Positions 27,303-36,561 of a stretch of 64,000 bases of DNA are shown here, one piece after another. Where the stretch lies: positions 62,001-126,000 of the forward strand of contig RZYM01000004.1 in NCBI GenBank assembly GCA_009930305.1, written 5' to 3'. The stretch comes from Bacteroidia bacterium. GTDB taxonomy: Bacteria > Bacteroidota > Bacteroidia > Bacteroidales > Paludibacteraceae. The notes below the pieces were generated by a model. That model was not told the DNA's origin and made no database searches. It was given only the letters and a program-made list of their open reading frames with translations. How positions within the stretch are numbered: position 1 is the first letter of the stretch; every line of letters begins with the position of its first letter. The translations under genes were made by a program, and so were the position numbers.

Positions 27303-29293
27303 AAAATCATTGTTGATGATGCCGGTACAGTCAAATATTCTTTATTAAATTTGAATATACCATTTTGATTGATACTCTCTCCGTTGCTTATTACCCACCA
27401 ATTTTCTTGTGGTATTTCTAAACTTATTCCGTACCTATTGCCATTGTGTATAACTAATATTCGATTCCATCTATCGCCATTAGCGTTGTTATCAATAGTG
27501 TATGCAACTACGCACGCCTGACGCGGATCAAGAAAATGTAGGTTATCTTGAATCATTTTTGTGGTAGGCATTCTGAAAGCAGGGTGATTTTTGCGAAGTG
27601 AAATCAAACCCTTATAATATTGATACATAGATTCGTTAGTTTTTTTTAAATCCCAATCAATTTGATTTATGCTATCAGGTGATTGATACGAATTATGTAT
27701 TCCTTTTTTATTTCTCATAATTTCTTCACCAGCATAAATGAAAGGTATTCCTTGTGCTGTAAAGACAACGGATTGAGCAAGCTTATTGAACTTCTTAAGT
27801 TCTTGCGGAGTGACTCCTTCCGGTGCTGAGTATGATAATTTGTCGGTTAGACATAAATCGTCGTGGCAAGATACATAATTAATTACTTGCGATGGCTGAT
27901 TTGCAAAAGGTGCATTGGAGTAATTAATCAGTCCGTAATGAATCTGATCGTGTTTAGTTGCTCCTATGATGCCGAATTTAATAGTTTCATCGTAACCTTG
28001 TTTACCACATGCAAATCCGGGTTCTTTTGCATTTGCCCAACTACCTTTTAGAGCATCACGCAAATCATCACTAAAAACAGCAATTCCGTCCATCTGATTG
28101 GCATTCTGTTTTACTGCACGCTGCTCGTATGGGAGTGGAGAATCACCTGCAGTCCAACCTTCTCCATATATTAAAATAGTAGGATCGATTTCGTTTAATG
28201 CAGCCCGTATTAAATTCATGGTTTCAATATCGTGTATACCCATTAAGTCAAATCTAAATCCGTCAACGTGATATTCTGTTACCCAATATTTTACAGATTC
28301 GATAATGTATTTGCGAACCATAGCTCGTTCTGAAGCGGTTTCGTTACCACAGCCTGATGCATTTGAAAAACTTCCATCCGCATTATGGCGATAGTAATAA
28401 CCGGGTGTAATCATATTGAAGTTTGATATTTCGCACTTGAACGTATGGTTATAAACGACGTCCATTATAATGCGGATACCATTTTTGTGTAATGATTGCA
28501 CCATTTGTTTAAATTCTTTGATGCGGCAAATAGGGTCGTATGGGTTTGTAGAATAGCTGCCTTCAGGAACATTGAAATTTGCAGGATCGTAGCCCCAATT
28601 ATATTTATTCTCTTTTAGTTTTGTTTCATTTATTGATGCATAGTCAAACGAAGGCAATAAATGTATATGGGTGATGCCTAATTCCTTTAAGTGGTCTATA
28701 CCTGTTCTTTGACCGAATGAATTAACGGTTCCTTTTTCTGTAAATGCCAAAAACTTGCCTTTATTCTTCATTCCCGAATTTGCAGCCATTGAAAAATCGC
28801 GAACATGTACTTCGTAAAGCATAATGTCGTTGAATGTATTTTGAGTCGGACGTTGATCATTTTCCCATCCTTCAGGATTAGTTTCTTGCATGTCGACAAT
28901 AGCACCTCTCAATCCGTTTACGCCAACAGCTTTTGCGTACGATCCGGGGCTTTCTCTTAACCATTCATTCTCAAATTGAACTTGAAATGTATAAAAGAGT
29001 CCTTTTAGATCTCCATCTGAACTTACTTCCCAAATACCATCTTCCATTTTAATCATCAACATGGTTTCTATTGGGTCTTCGTCAATGCCTGCTTTGTATA
29101 TTCTTACTTTAGCACTATCAATATCAGGCGACCAAATTTTGAAAGTAGTTTTTGAAGGGGTATAAGTAACTTCCAAATCATTGTTATTGTATATAGGATA
29201 GTTATCGAAGGACTTATAGTGTGTTGGAAAATCAAATGATGTCATAGATATGGCAATAAAAAATATTAATACGATTTGAATAGTATTTTTCAT
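27290..29293 (-). CDS. pulA: Type I pullulanase (GH13)
   Basis: Alpha-1,6-glucan debranching enzyme acting on pullulan, glycogen or starch. A signal peptide-like N-terminus (TIQIVLIFFIAISMTSF) is followed by a CBM48-type domain (about 45-135) and the GH13 barrel. Catalytic positions: Asp in DGFRFDLMGIHD, Glu in LIYGEGWTAGD, and the third Asp in YVSCHDDLCLTD. YNWGYDPANFNVPEGSY is the pullulanase motif. The 667-residue length fits. Export suggests periplasmic or surface action. A -7 box (TATTTTTG, 29408-29415) lies about 115 bp upstream. Confidence 0.93.
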   Translation of the reverse strand: MKNTIQIVLIFFIAISMTSFDFPTHYKSFDNYPIYNNNDLEVTYTPSKTTFKIWSPDIDSAKVRIYKAGIDEDPIETMLMIKMEDGIWEVSSDGDLKGLFYTFQVQFENEWLRESPGSYAKAVGVNGLRGAIVDMQETNPEGWENDQRPTQNTFNDIMLYEVHVRDFSMAANSGMKNKGKFLAFTEKGTVNSFGQRTGIDHLKELGITHIHLLPSFDYASINETKLKENKYNWGYDPANFNVPEGSYSTNPYDPICRIKEFKQMVQSLHKNGIRIIMDVVYNHTFKCEISNFNMITPGYYYRHNADGSFSNASGCGNETASERAMVRKYIIESVKYWVTEYHVDGFRFDLMGIHDIETMNLIRAALNEIDPTILIYGEGWTAGDSPLPYEQRAVKQNANQMDGIAVFSDDLRDALKGSWANAKEPGFACGKQGYDETIKFGIIGATKHDQIHYGLINYSNAPFANQPSQVINYVSCHDDLCLTDKLSYSAPEGVTPQELKKFNKLAQSVVFTAQGIPFIYAGEEIMRNKKGIHNSYQSPDSINQIDWDLKKTNESMYQYYKGLISLRKNHPAFRMPTTKMIQDNLHFLDPRQACVVAYTIDNNANGDRWNRILVIHNGNRYGISLEIPQENWWVISNGESINQNGIFKFNKEYLTVPASSTMILCKP

Positions 29294-29489
29294 AATGTTA
29301 TGTTTCGGGTGAGTTTTTTAGGGTACCGTTTTTTCGGTTTGGAGTTGTAGTAAGGTTTGTTCTATAGGCTTACAAGTTTATAGTTAAGTTTTAGGATTCT
29401 AATTCTACAAAAATAAGGTTTATTTTTTTATTTCTTGCAGATAATAAAAAGAATTGTATATTTGTATATAAAAAATAATAAACTACAAT
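29294..29489. promoter_or_regulatory. Divergent promoter region of pullulanase and nfeD
   Basis: On the plus strand TTG (29435-29437), 19 bp, TATATTTG (29457-29464) forms a good promoter for the nfeD-SPFH pair. On the minus strand TATTTTTG (29408-29415) would give the pullulanase gene a leader of about 110 nt. That leader has no ATG-initiated uORF and no strong hairpin that I can see. Confidence 0.55.
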
Positions 29490-29918
29490 ATGGAACCATA
29501 TCATTATTGGCTAATTGCTGCTATTCTACTAACAATATTAGAAATATTTACTGCAACATTTTCCGTATTTTGTTTTGCAATAGGTTGTATTTTTGCTGTA
29601 ATCTCAGCTTTGTGCGGATTAAACTTTAATTGGCAAGTCCTCTCCTTAATAATTGGCACAGTGCTTGGCTTTGTTTTAGTCAGACCATTTGCCCTGAAAT
29701 TTTTAAATAAGAAAAAGAATATAGCAACTAATGCGGATGCTCTGATTGGACGAATTGCAGTAGTTTCTGAAACCATAGAAGCTTCTAAAGGTACCGGTCG
29801 GGTTATGGTTGATGGGGATGATTGGAAGGCTATAACGTCTGATAATGAGATTATTGAAAAAGGTGATAAAGTAAAAATTGTTGGAAGGGATAGCATTATA
29901 TTAACCGTAAAAAAATAA
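29490..29918 (+). CDS. NfeD-family membrane protein
   Basis: A 142-residue short NfeD protein. The first 70 residues hold membrane segments (YWLIAAILLTILEIFTATFS, then IGCIFAVISALC and VLSLIIGTVLGFVLV). The last 65 residues are the OB-fold NfeDC domain (LIGRIAVVSETI, GRVMVDGDDWKA, GDKVKIVGRDS). It is 4 bp upstream of the SPFH gene. This NfeD plus stomatin pairing is conserved and thought to organise membrane microdomains. Its promoter lies at 29435-29464. Confidence 0.9.
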   Translation: MEPYHYWLIAAILLTILEIFTATFSVFCFAIGCIFAVISALCGLNFNWQVLSLIIGTVLGFVLVRPFALKFLNKKKNIATNADALIGRIAVVSETIEASKGTGRVMVDGDDWKAITSDNEIIEKGDKVKIVGRDSIILTVKK

Positions 29919-29922
29919 AATT

Positions 29923-30885
29923 ATGAATGCAGGAACAATCGTGCTACTTATTTTAGTAGTACTCGTGGTGATTTATGTTTTGAGAGGATTTAAGATAGTA
30001 TCTCAATCGGAAACAATGATAGTTGAGCGACTGGGAAAATATCAGCGTACAATAACTGCCGGTATTAATATCATTTTGCCAATTGTAGAAAGAGCAAAAG
30101 ATACAGTTACTCGTATGCCTAATGGATCTTTACGAATGAATTCGCGTATAGACTTACGTGAGCAAGTATATGATTTTGACAAACAAAGCGTTATTACTAA
30201 AGATAATGTAATGACAGAAATTAATGCGTTGCTTTATTTTCAAATTGTTGATCCTATGAAATCTGTATATGAAATACAGAATTTGCCTTTAGCTATAGAA
30301 AAATTGACTCAAACTACATTGCGTAATGTAGTCGGCGAAATGGAATTAGATGAGACATTAACATCGCGTGATACTATCAATTCAAAATTGCGTAATGTTC
30401 TTGATGAGGCTACTAATAAATGGGGCGTAAAGGTTAATCGTGTTGAATTGCAAGATATTACACCGCCTGAAAGTATTCGTTTTGCTATGGAAAAACAAAT
30501 GCAAGCTGAGCGTGATAAACGTGCGGAAATATTAAAATCAGAAGGAGAGAAGCAGTCGGCTATATTAAAATCGGAAGGTGAAAAATCTGCAGAGATTAAT
30601 GCTGCTGAAGCTGAAAAACAAGCTAAAATATTGAAAGCACAAGGTAATGCAGAGGCTCAAATTCTTCAAGCAGAAGCAGAGGCAAAAGCAATTCGACAAA
30701 TATCGGAGGCAGTAGCTGCTCAAAAAGGTACTAATCCGGTTAATTACTTGTTGGCAATTAAGTACATTGACGGTTTAAAAGAAATGGTTAGCGGAAAAGA
30801 CAATAAGACGATATATTTACCTTATGAAGCTACCGGCGTATTAAGCTCTTTGGGTGGTATAAAAGAGATGTTTAAGACTCAATAA
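29923..30885 (+). CDS. SPFH/stomatin-like (paraslipin, QmcA-type) protein
   Basis: A 320-residue prohibitin/stomatin homologue. One N-terminal membrane segment (IVLLILVVLVVIYVL) is followed by the SPFH domain (about 25-185; SQSETMIVERLGKYQRTI, VDPMKSVYEIQNL) and an Ala/Glu/Lys-rich coiled coil (about 190-265). Such proteins oligomerise into membrane scaffolds that regulate proteases and fluidity. The preceding NfeD gene is its usual partner. A strong terminator follows 19 bp after the stop. Confidence 0.93.
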   Translation: MNAGTIVLLILVVLVVIYVLRGFKIVSQSETMIVERLGKYQRTITAGINIILPIVERAKDTVTRMPNGSLRMNSRIDLREQVYDFDKQSVITKDNVMTEINALLYFQIVDPMKSVYEIQNLPLAIEKLTQTTLRNVVGEMELDETLTSRDTINSKLRNVLDEATNKWGVKVNRVELQDITPPESIRFAMEKQMQAERDKRAEILKSEGEKQSAILKSEGEKSAEINAAEAEKQAKILKAQGNAEAQILQAEAEAKAIRQISEAVAAQKGTNPVNYLLAIKYIDGLKEMVSGKDNKTIYLPYEATGVLSSLGGIKEMFKTQ

Positions 30886-30904
30886 ACATTGTAAATACAA
30901 AAAG

Positions 30905-30940
30905 ACAAGACGGAACTATGTGGTTCCGTCTTGTTCTTTT
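30905..30940 (+). terminator. Intrinsic terminator of nfeD-SPFH
   Basis: A perfect 12-bp stem ACAAGACGGAAC / GTTCCGTCTTGT with a 6-nt loop, followed by TCTTTT. Confidence 0.9.
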
Positions 30941-30975
30941 ATAGCCATCTATTGTTGATAAATATGATATTATTA

Positions 30976-32262
30976 TTATTTGATTGTCAGACATTTACTA
31001 TCAACAGAGATCTTTTTGTATCCTCCTTTTAAAGTAATTTTTTCTCCCCTTCTTTTTACTGTATATGTATTATCATCAGATAGTGGATACCAATCTAATA
31101 TATATTTATTATTCGTTGTGCTGTAAAAGCGAGTAGGGTCGTTAAAGTGTTTGGTATATGTTCTTCTGCCATTAACTGCTATAATATTGTCACCTGCTTT
31201 AAAGCCTGCCTTATCTGCCGGACTGTCGTTTACTATATCTATTATATCACCATCTTTAAAACAGAATCCGAATCCGCTTTTTGAGCCTGTAATAACTTTG
31301 TATGGGAATGGATTGTAGCTTGCAATTGTGCGACTTTCGTTTAAGGGGTTGAATTCTTTTTCGAGGTGCATATCATAGGTGTACTGATATATAACGGGTG
31401 CCGATTGTCTCGTTGAATCAGCCATCATTCTTGTATCAAGTACAGCAAATTGCAAATATGCGTCTGTATTTATTACAGTTTTTGTATAGTCGCCAGATGT
31501 ATAAACTTTGCTATTCTGTGTAGTTACAGAAAACGGTATGTTGAAAAAGCTGTAGTATCCGGTACTGCTGCCTGTATTTACAACCTGCTCTGTTTTAGGT
31601 ATATATATAGATTGTATATCTTGATTTACATTTTTTGATGCCATAAATAATATATCGGGATGATCTGTGTTGCGAGCATATACGGGGCGTATGGAGTTAA
31701 CATAATTTTGAAGGATATTTTTGTCTGTAAGCGGGTCGTTGCCTATTACTAAAATATCATAAGTGTCATAATTAAAGAAATCTATTTCATCGTCAACCAA
31801 AACCGTAGTACCATTGTAATTATCGTTGCTTATAGTTTTAACTTCAAAGTCTGGTGAGCCTTCCGATCTTATGATTTCGTATTTGAATACAGCTTCCGCA
31901 GTTTCGTTTTTACCCGCTATCTTACGAATATATTTCAATTTTACTAAAGAACTATTCTCAAATATTTCATTAAACTGCGAAACTTGCATATCTTTGGTAG
32001 GATAGCCGTTTATTTCGAGAATAACATGACCTAAATCTGGAGTAAAAGCAACAGTTTCTGTAGCTTCTAATTTAGGAAAAGAATTTATCCATTTAATGGT
32101 TAATCCCATTGAACCGCCCCATCTGGCAACACGATCAACGTATATAGGTAAGATTTTATTTTCTTTTACATCTTCGGCATATAGCTTTGTAAAAGGAAGT
32201 GCACAAAGCAAAATTATTAATAATGATAATTTGTTTTTAATTATGGAATGTGTATTTTTCAT
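30976..32262 (-). CDS. Exported PDZ-domain protein of unknown function
   Basis: A 428-residue protein with a signal peptide (SLLIILLCALPFTKLYA). A C-terminal PDZ domain is clear (about 330-385; SGFGFCFKDGDIIDIVND, SPADKAGFKAGDNIIAVNG). An N-terminal segment (about 75-120; LGHVILEINGYPTKDMQVSQF) looks like a second, divergent PDZ. No protease triad or zinc motif is visible, so a scaffold or peptide-binding role is more likely than catalysis. It starts 16 bp after an outer-membrane-protein gene on the same strand and is probably co-transcribed with it. Confidence 0.65.
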   Translation of the reverse strand: MKNTHSIIKNKLSLLIILLCALPFTKLYAEDVKENKILPIYVDRVARWGGSMGLTIKWINSFPKLEATETVAFTPDLGHVILEINGYPTKDMQVSQFNEIFENSSLVKLKYIRKIAGKNETAEAVFKYEIIRSEGSPDFEVKTISNDNYNGTTVLVDDEIDFFNYDTYDILVIGNDPLTDKNILQNYVNSIRPVYARNTDHPDILFMASKNVNQDIQSIYIPKTEQVVNTGSSTGYYSFFNIPFSVTTQNSKVYTSGDYTKTVINTDAYLQFAVLDTRMMADSTRQSAPVIYQYTYDMHLEKEFNPLNESRTIASYNPFPYKVITGSKSGFGFCFKDGDIIDIVNDSPADKAGFKAGDNIIAVNGRRTYTKHFNDPTRFYSTTNNKYILDWYPLSDDNTYTVKRRGEKITLKGGYKKISVDSKCLTIK

Positions 32263-32278
32263 GGCTTTCTGTATAAAA

Positions 32279-32935
32279 TTATTTCATTTCCCAAAGATTA
32301 ACTCCTACAGCAATTTCAACGCCATGGAACAGTGGCATATCTGCTGTTACCTTGTTGCCCATATATGTGTATTTATATGTGTAATCCGATCCTTTAAGCT
32401 GATAACGAATATTTACCCAGCAATATGGTGCATGTATCTCAAGTCCGCAGATAAAGGCAGGGACGCAAATATTGGCCTTTGCCGTAACATAATCACATAT
32501 CTTATAATCATCGTTGCTAAGCATAAAATCAAAACTTCCACCTACTGAAATGCCCATCGAGAACTTTTCGAAGTATAGAAAATTAAGTCCGAAACTTATA
32601 GGGATAGCGAGTATGTGAGAGTTTATTTCGATTGATTCAAATTCTGCTCTTGATATATTAGTATAGTCAAAACTCATTTGTTTGAACTTATACAAGAAGC
32701 CCATTTGATATAAATAGCGATTGCTAAGTCCCAAATAGACTCCACCCCCGTAAGTGTTGCTTTTGTAATTTGAAAATTGCATTGAATTACCTCCGTCTAT
32801 TGGAAACGAAGCAATATCGCTGCCTGCAAATGTAGGGGTGTAAAGCCCTCCAAGCGAAACGTACATGTCCTTTGCATTTAGGCTAATCCCGCTTAATAGC
32901 ATAATGATTATGCAAAACAATCTAATTTTTTTCAT
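32279..32935 (-). CDS. Predicted outer-membrane beta-barrel protein
   Basis: A 218-residue protein with a signal peptide (RLFCIIIMLLSGISLNA) and repeated amphipathic strands ending in aromatic residues, such as MYVSLGGLYTPTF and YQMGFLYKFKQMSF. This fits the porin/OmpA-barrel-like families of Bacteroidetes. It probably forms a pair with the downstream PDZ protein. No ligand or enzyme activity can be inferred. The 180-bp region upstream is AT-rich and carries no recognisable gene. Confidence 0.6.
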   Translation of the reverse strand: MKKIRLFCIIIMLLSGISLNAKDMYVSLGGLYTPTFAGSDIASFPIDGGNSMQFSNYKSNTYGGGVYLGLSNRYLYQMGFLYKFKQMSFDYTNISRAEFESIEINSHILAIPISFGLNFLYFEKFSMGISVGGSFDFMLSNDDYKICDYVTAKANICVPAFICGLEIHAPYCWVNIRYQLKGSDYTYKYTYMGNKVTADMPLFHGVEIAVGVNLWEMK

Positions 32936-33115
32936 ATTAGTAGAGCTATATTATTAATAATATCGAGCTTTGTCGATAAAAATATTTTGCTTATTTAATA
33001 ATAGTGTATCAATGAGTCGTCATGCAAATCTACATAAAAATAAAATCCATTGTACTTCAAACTAATAAAAAGATTGAAACAACTATATTTTTAATGCGAT
33101 TTGTTAATTTGATTT

Positions 33116-33799
33116 TTATTTGCTCACCATTGATTCCATGGCTTTCCAAAGATTGTCGTTTTCTGGAACAGGTGCTATGATGCAAACTTCTTTTTTACTT
33201 ATAGGATGGATAAATTCTATTTTACGGGCGTGTAGACTGATTCCTCCATCTTTATTTGATCTGTCGAAACCATATTTTAAATCACCTTTGATAGGGCTGC
33301 CTATATGAGCTAATTGACACCGTATTTGGTGATGTCTGCCGGTTTCTAAATCAATTTCCAGTAGGGTGTAGTTATCTGATTGTGCAATTGTCTTGTAAGA
33401 AAGGATTGCTTTTTTTGCATCCCCTTTGGGTTGTTCGTATGCGTAAGATTTATTTTGTTTCTCGTTACGAACCAAGTAGTGTTCTAAGCGTTTCTCAGGT
33501 TCTTTAGGAGGGTTTTTAACGATAGCCCAATAGTTCTTTTTGATTTCTCTATTTCGGAGCATCTCGTTAAATCTTTCAAGTGCTTTTCCTGTTTTAGCAA
33601 ACACAACGACACCGCTTACAGGTCGGTCTAATCTGTGTGTGACACCGCAAAAAACATTTCCGGGTTTTGCATACTTTTCTTTCAAGTATTTCTTTACGGT
33701 TTCAGCAAGTGGTTCGTCTCCGGTCTTGTCGCCTTGAACTATTTCGTTGCATGTTTTATTTACAGCGATAATATGATTGTCCTCGTACAGAATAGTCAT
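33116..33799 (-). CDS. RluA-family RNA pseudouridine synthase
   Basis: A 227-residue pseudouridine synthase with the catalytic HRLDRPVSGVVVFAKT motif near residue 57 and the LETGRHHQIRCQLAHIGSPI motif near 150. The N-terminal S4 domain of RluC/RluD is absent, as in the short RluA/TruC-like members. The modified RNA site cannot be named. It is the third gene of recA-rlmB-rluA, 6 bp after rlmB. Confidence 0.9.
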   Translation of the reverse strand: MTILYEDNHIIAVNKTCNEIVQGDKTGDEPLAETVKKYLKEKYAKPGNVFCGVTHRLDRPVSGVVVFAKTGKALERFNEMLRNREIKKNYWAIVKNPPKEPEKRLEHYLVRNEKQNKSYAYEQPKGDAKKAILSYKTIAQSDNYTLLEIDLETGRHHQIRCQLAHIGSPIKGDLKYGFDRSNKDGGISLHARKIEFIHPISKKEVCIIAPVPENDNLWKAMESMVSK

Positions 33800-33805
33800 A
33801 GATTA

Positions 33806-34534
33806 TTATTTCCTTTGTCTTACTGCTTCGTATATAAGTATACCTGCAGCTACCGATACATTTAAGGATGCTATTTCACCAAGTATTGGAATACGTGCAG
33901 ATTCATCGCATAGTGCTAGTATACTTTGCGAGATTCCTATATCTTCTGCACCCATTACAATAGCTGTAGGCTCTGTATATGATATTTGCGTATAGTCTTT
34001 TGCAGCTTTTTCGGATGCTGCAATAAGTTTGATACCTGAATCTTTCATAAATTGCAGTACGTATGCCAAATTATGTTCACGGCATACGGGAATGGTCATT
34101 AATGCTCCTGCCGATGTTTTTATTGCATCTGCATTTACGGGGGCACTTCCTGATTGTGGAAGTACTATTGCGTCAACTCCGGCGCACTCGCAAGTACGTG
34201 CTATTGCTCCAAAGTTACGTACGTCTGTAACTCCGTCTAATACAACAATCAACGGACTTTTCCCTACCTCGTATAAGGAGGGAATTATGTCCGTGATTCT
34301 TTGATATGTTATTGGTGAAATAAATGCTATAGCTCCCTGATGATTCTTCTTTGTAATGCGGTCTATTCTTTCTATAGGTACGCGTACAACCGGGATGTTG
34401 CGTCCTTTAACAGCTGCAAATAACTCTTTTGCCAAGTCACTTTGCATGTCTTTCTTTAAAAGTATTTTATCTATCTCTTTGCCGGATTCAATAGCTTCTA
34501 TTATGGCACGTAGTCCGAATATCAGGTCGTTCAT
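33806..34534 (-). CDS. rlmB: 23S rRNA (guanosine-2'-O)-methyltransferase RlmB
   Basis: SpoU/TrmH methyltransferase expected to methylate G2251 in the ribosomal P-loop. The N-terminal substrate-binding part opens with IFGLRAIIEAIESGKEI, and the SPOUT knot has VVLDGVTDVRNFGAIARTCECAGVDAIV, IVMGAEDIGIS and ASLNVSVAAGILIYEAVRQ. The 242-residue length is typical. It lies 1 bp after recA on the same strand. Confidence 0.93.
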   Translation of the reverse strand: MNDLIFGLRAIIEAIESGKEIDKILLKKDMQSDLAKELFAAVKGRNIPVVRVPIERIDRITKKNHQGAIAFISPITYQRITDIIPSLYEVGKSPLIVVLDGVTDVRNFGAIARTCECAGVDAIVLPQSGSAPVNADAIKTSAGALMTIPVCREHNLAYVLQFMKDSGIKLIAASEKAAKDYTQISYTEPTAIVMGAEDIGISQSILALCDESARIPILGEIASLNVSVAAGILIYEAVRQRK

Positions 34535-34535
34535 T

Positions 34536-35555
34536 TTATTTCTTTAGGTATTCCATTATTTTTTGTTCCAGTTCTGCGGATAATTCAGGATTATCGCTTA
34601 TCAGTTTCTTTGTTGCATCGCGACCTTGTGCTAATTTGGTTTCTCCATAGCTAAACCAAGAACCGCTCTTCTTGATAATGCCACCCTCTACACCCAAGTC
34701 TACAATTTCACCGCTGCGTGATATGCCTTCGCCAAACATTATGTCGAATTCTGCTTTGCGGAACGGAGGAGCAACTTTGTTCTTTACAACTTTCACGCGT
34801 GTTTGATTTCCCATAACTTCATCTCCTTCTTTGATTTGTCCTATTTTGCGGATATCCAAACGAATTGATGCATAAAATTTAAGAGCGTTACCACCGGTTG
34901 TCGTTTCAGGATTTCCGAACATAACTCCGATTTTTTCGCGTAATTGGTTGATAAAAATACAGCAAGTATTTGTCTTATTGATGTTTGCTGTAAGTTTACG
35001 TAATGCTTGTGACATTAATCGTGCTTGTAATCCCATTTTTGAATCACCCATATCACCTTCAATTTCTGCTTTAGGTGTTAGAGCTGCAACAGAGTCTATT
35101 ACTATAATGTCAATTGCTGATGAACGTATTAGTTGGTCTGCAATTTCAAGTGCTTGTTCGCCATTGTCAGGTTGTGATATGAAAAGATTTTCTACATCAA
35201 CACCTAATTTTTGTGCATAGAAACGATCAAATGCGTGCTCTGCATCAATAATAGCTGCTATACCACCTGCTTTTTGAGCTTGTGCAATTGCGTGTATTGC
35301 TAATGTTGTCTTTCCTGATGATTCAGGTCCGAATATTTCAATAACGCGGCCGCGTGGAAGTCCACCAACTCCTAATGCAGCATTAAGGCCTATAGATCCT
35401 GTTGGTATAACCGGAACGTCTACTACGTGGTCGTCTCCAAGTTTCATGATAGTACCTTTACCATGATCCTTTTCAATTTTGTCGATTGCTAATTGTAAAG
35501 CTTTTAATTTCTCCAAGTTTGGCTTTAGTGCTTCTTTTTTTTCTTCTGTTGCCAT
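34536..35555 (-). CDS. recA: Recombinase A
   Basis: RecA drives homologous recombination and the SOS response. Motifs: [16 protein letters not shown] (Walker A), [12 protein letters not shown] (Walker B), and the L2 region [17 protein letters not shown]. The ATG giving [12 protein letters not shown] was used (339 residues); the longer ORF-track start would include the promoter. A -7 box TATCTTTG lies at 35612-35619, about 57 bp upstream, and a 22-bp near-perfect palindrome lies 38 bp beyond that. rlmB and rluA follow with gaps of 1 and 6 bp. Confidence 0.97.
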   Translation of the reverse strand: MATEEKKEALKPNLEKLKALQLAIDKIEKDHGKGTIMKLGDDHVVDVPVIPTGSIGLNAALGVGGLPRGRVIEIFGPESSGKTTLAIHAIAQAQKAGGIAAIIDAEHAFDRFYAQKLGVDVENLFISQPDNGEQALEIADQLIRSSAIDIIVIDSVAALTPKAEIEGDMGDSKMGLQARLMSQALRKLTANINKTNTCCIFINQLREKIGVMFGNPETTTGGNALKFYASIRLDIRKIGQIKEGDEVMGNQTRVKVVKNKVAPPFRKAEFDIMFGEGISRSGEIVDLGVEGGIIKKSGSWFSYGETKLAQGRDATKKLISDNPELSAELEQKIMEYLKK

Positions 35556-35611
35556 AAATCGTTGTTTTTTTAAGGAGAGTATCTCCGTTAGATTAATATT
35601 AAGATTATCTG

Positions 35612-35678
35612 CAAAGATACACAATTTTATTGCCTACTTACGTATGACTTACCGATTGTTGATAAATTTTTATCAACA
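35612..35678 (-). promoter_or_regulatory. recA promoter with upstream palindrome TGTTGATAAA-tt-TTTATCAACA
   Basis: The -7 box TATCTTTG is at 35612-35619 on the minus strand. A palindrome with 10-bp arms and a 2-bp centre (35657-35678) sits 37 bp upstream of it, near -45 to -67 from the likely transcription start. This position suits an activator or repressor site. The 2-bp centre makes it a poor RNA hairpin terminator for the preceding gene, although that remains possible. Confidence 0.5.
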
Positions 35679-35684
35679 GATATC

Positions 35685-36395
35685 TTATAAAATATTTTCT
35701 ATTAGCAGCCAGATACCCATAATAATAAATAATGCGCCTACAATAGCTGTGAGCCATTTTTGTATTTTCTGGATTTTATTGATATATTTTGTTGATTTGT
35801 CGGTCCCGTATGCTATTATGCCGGCAAAAAACAAGACAGGTAATGCGGTTATTACGGCGTAAATCAGTGGTAATGTGTACCCTATTGTAGATTCGAACGA
35901 TAGTGGGATTAGCATCCCGAAGTAAAAAATAGCTGTTTCGGGGCAAAAAGCTAATGCAAATAGAACTCCTAGTAAAAATGCTCCATAAATTCCTTTAGCT
36001 TTAGGCTTTGTATGGTGGTGGCAGTTGTCGCCCTCAGTAAGACTATGATCGTGCCCCAAACCATGTATTAAAATTACGGAACCCACAACAATAAGAACCG
36101 GGCTCAATAACAATTCTCCATAATTGCCTAAAAAATTTTGTATTGGCAATATTGTAGCTCCTTGATGTAATATGTATATAAGCGTGATTCCAAGTATAGT
36201 ATATACGCAGATTCTACCTAGTGCGTATACCAAGCTGTATTTAAAAGCATGTTTTGGTGTTTCTTTGGCAATATATCCTATTGCCATCAGATTCATTGCC
36301 AGCTGACATGGATTTATTGCTGTAAGTAGTCCCAAAAGTATTGCACTAAGCCACGGAAAAGTATCAGAACTTAAAATCGATTGTATGGTTTCCAT
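35685..36395 (-). CDS. CcdA/ArsG-like membrane permease with His-rich loop
   Basis: A 236-residue, 6-helix membrane protein of the DsbD/CcdA transporter group, close to proteins annotated as ArsG-family efflux permeases in Bacteroidetes. INPCQLAMNLMAIGY in the first helix and AFCPETAIFYFGM in the fourth hold the paired cysteines used by CcdA-type proteins to pass electrons across the membrane. A cytoplasmic or periplasmic loop (HDHSLTEGDNCHHH) is rich in His and could bind a metal. Thiol redox transfer and metalloid export are both possible. The start giving METIQSILSS was preferred. It is not coupled to recA, 130 bp away. Confidence 0.72.
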   Translation of the reverse strand: METIQSILSSDTFPWLSAILLGLLTAINPCQLAMNLMAIGYIAKETPKHAFKYSLVYALGRICVYTILGITLIYILHQGATILPIQNFLGNYGELLLSPVLIVVGSVILIHGLGHDHSLTEGDNCHHHTKPKAKGIYGAFLLGVLFALAFCPETAIFYFGMLIPLSFESTIGYTLPLIYAVITALPVLFFAGIIAYGTDKSTKYINKIQKIQKWLTAIVGALFIIMGIWLLIENIL

Positions 36396-36503
36396 AAAGA
36401 CATATTGTTGGTAAGGCAAACAATTGACAAATTTATGAATAAAATAGTTTTGATAAAATAAAATATGTGTTTTGCAGAATGATATTTTACACAGTCATAA
36501 CAA

Positions 36504-36537
36504 AAAATAAGGAGTTGAAATTTCAACTCCTTATTTT
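36504..36537 (-). terminator. Terminator of the ilv operon after ilvC
   Basis: A perfect 34-bp palindrome, 17-bp arms (AAAATAAGGAGTTGAAA), 25 bp after the ilvC stop and flanked by A/T runs in both directions. Confidence 0.85.
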
Positions 36538-36561
36538 GATTTTGCAATATATTGCTAAATA

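Noticed and set aside
32948-32963. AT-only palindrome ATATTATTAATAATAT upstream of the outer-membrane gene
   Set aside because: Made only of A and T in AT-rich DNA, so likely chance; no promoter geometry around it.
36504-36537. Perfect 34-bp palindrome considered as an operator
   Set aside because: Its place just after ilvC with A/T tracts on both sides fits a terminator better.
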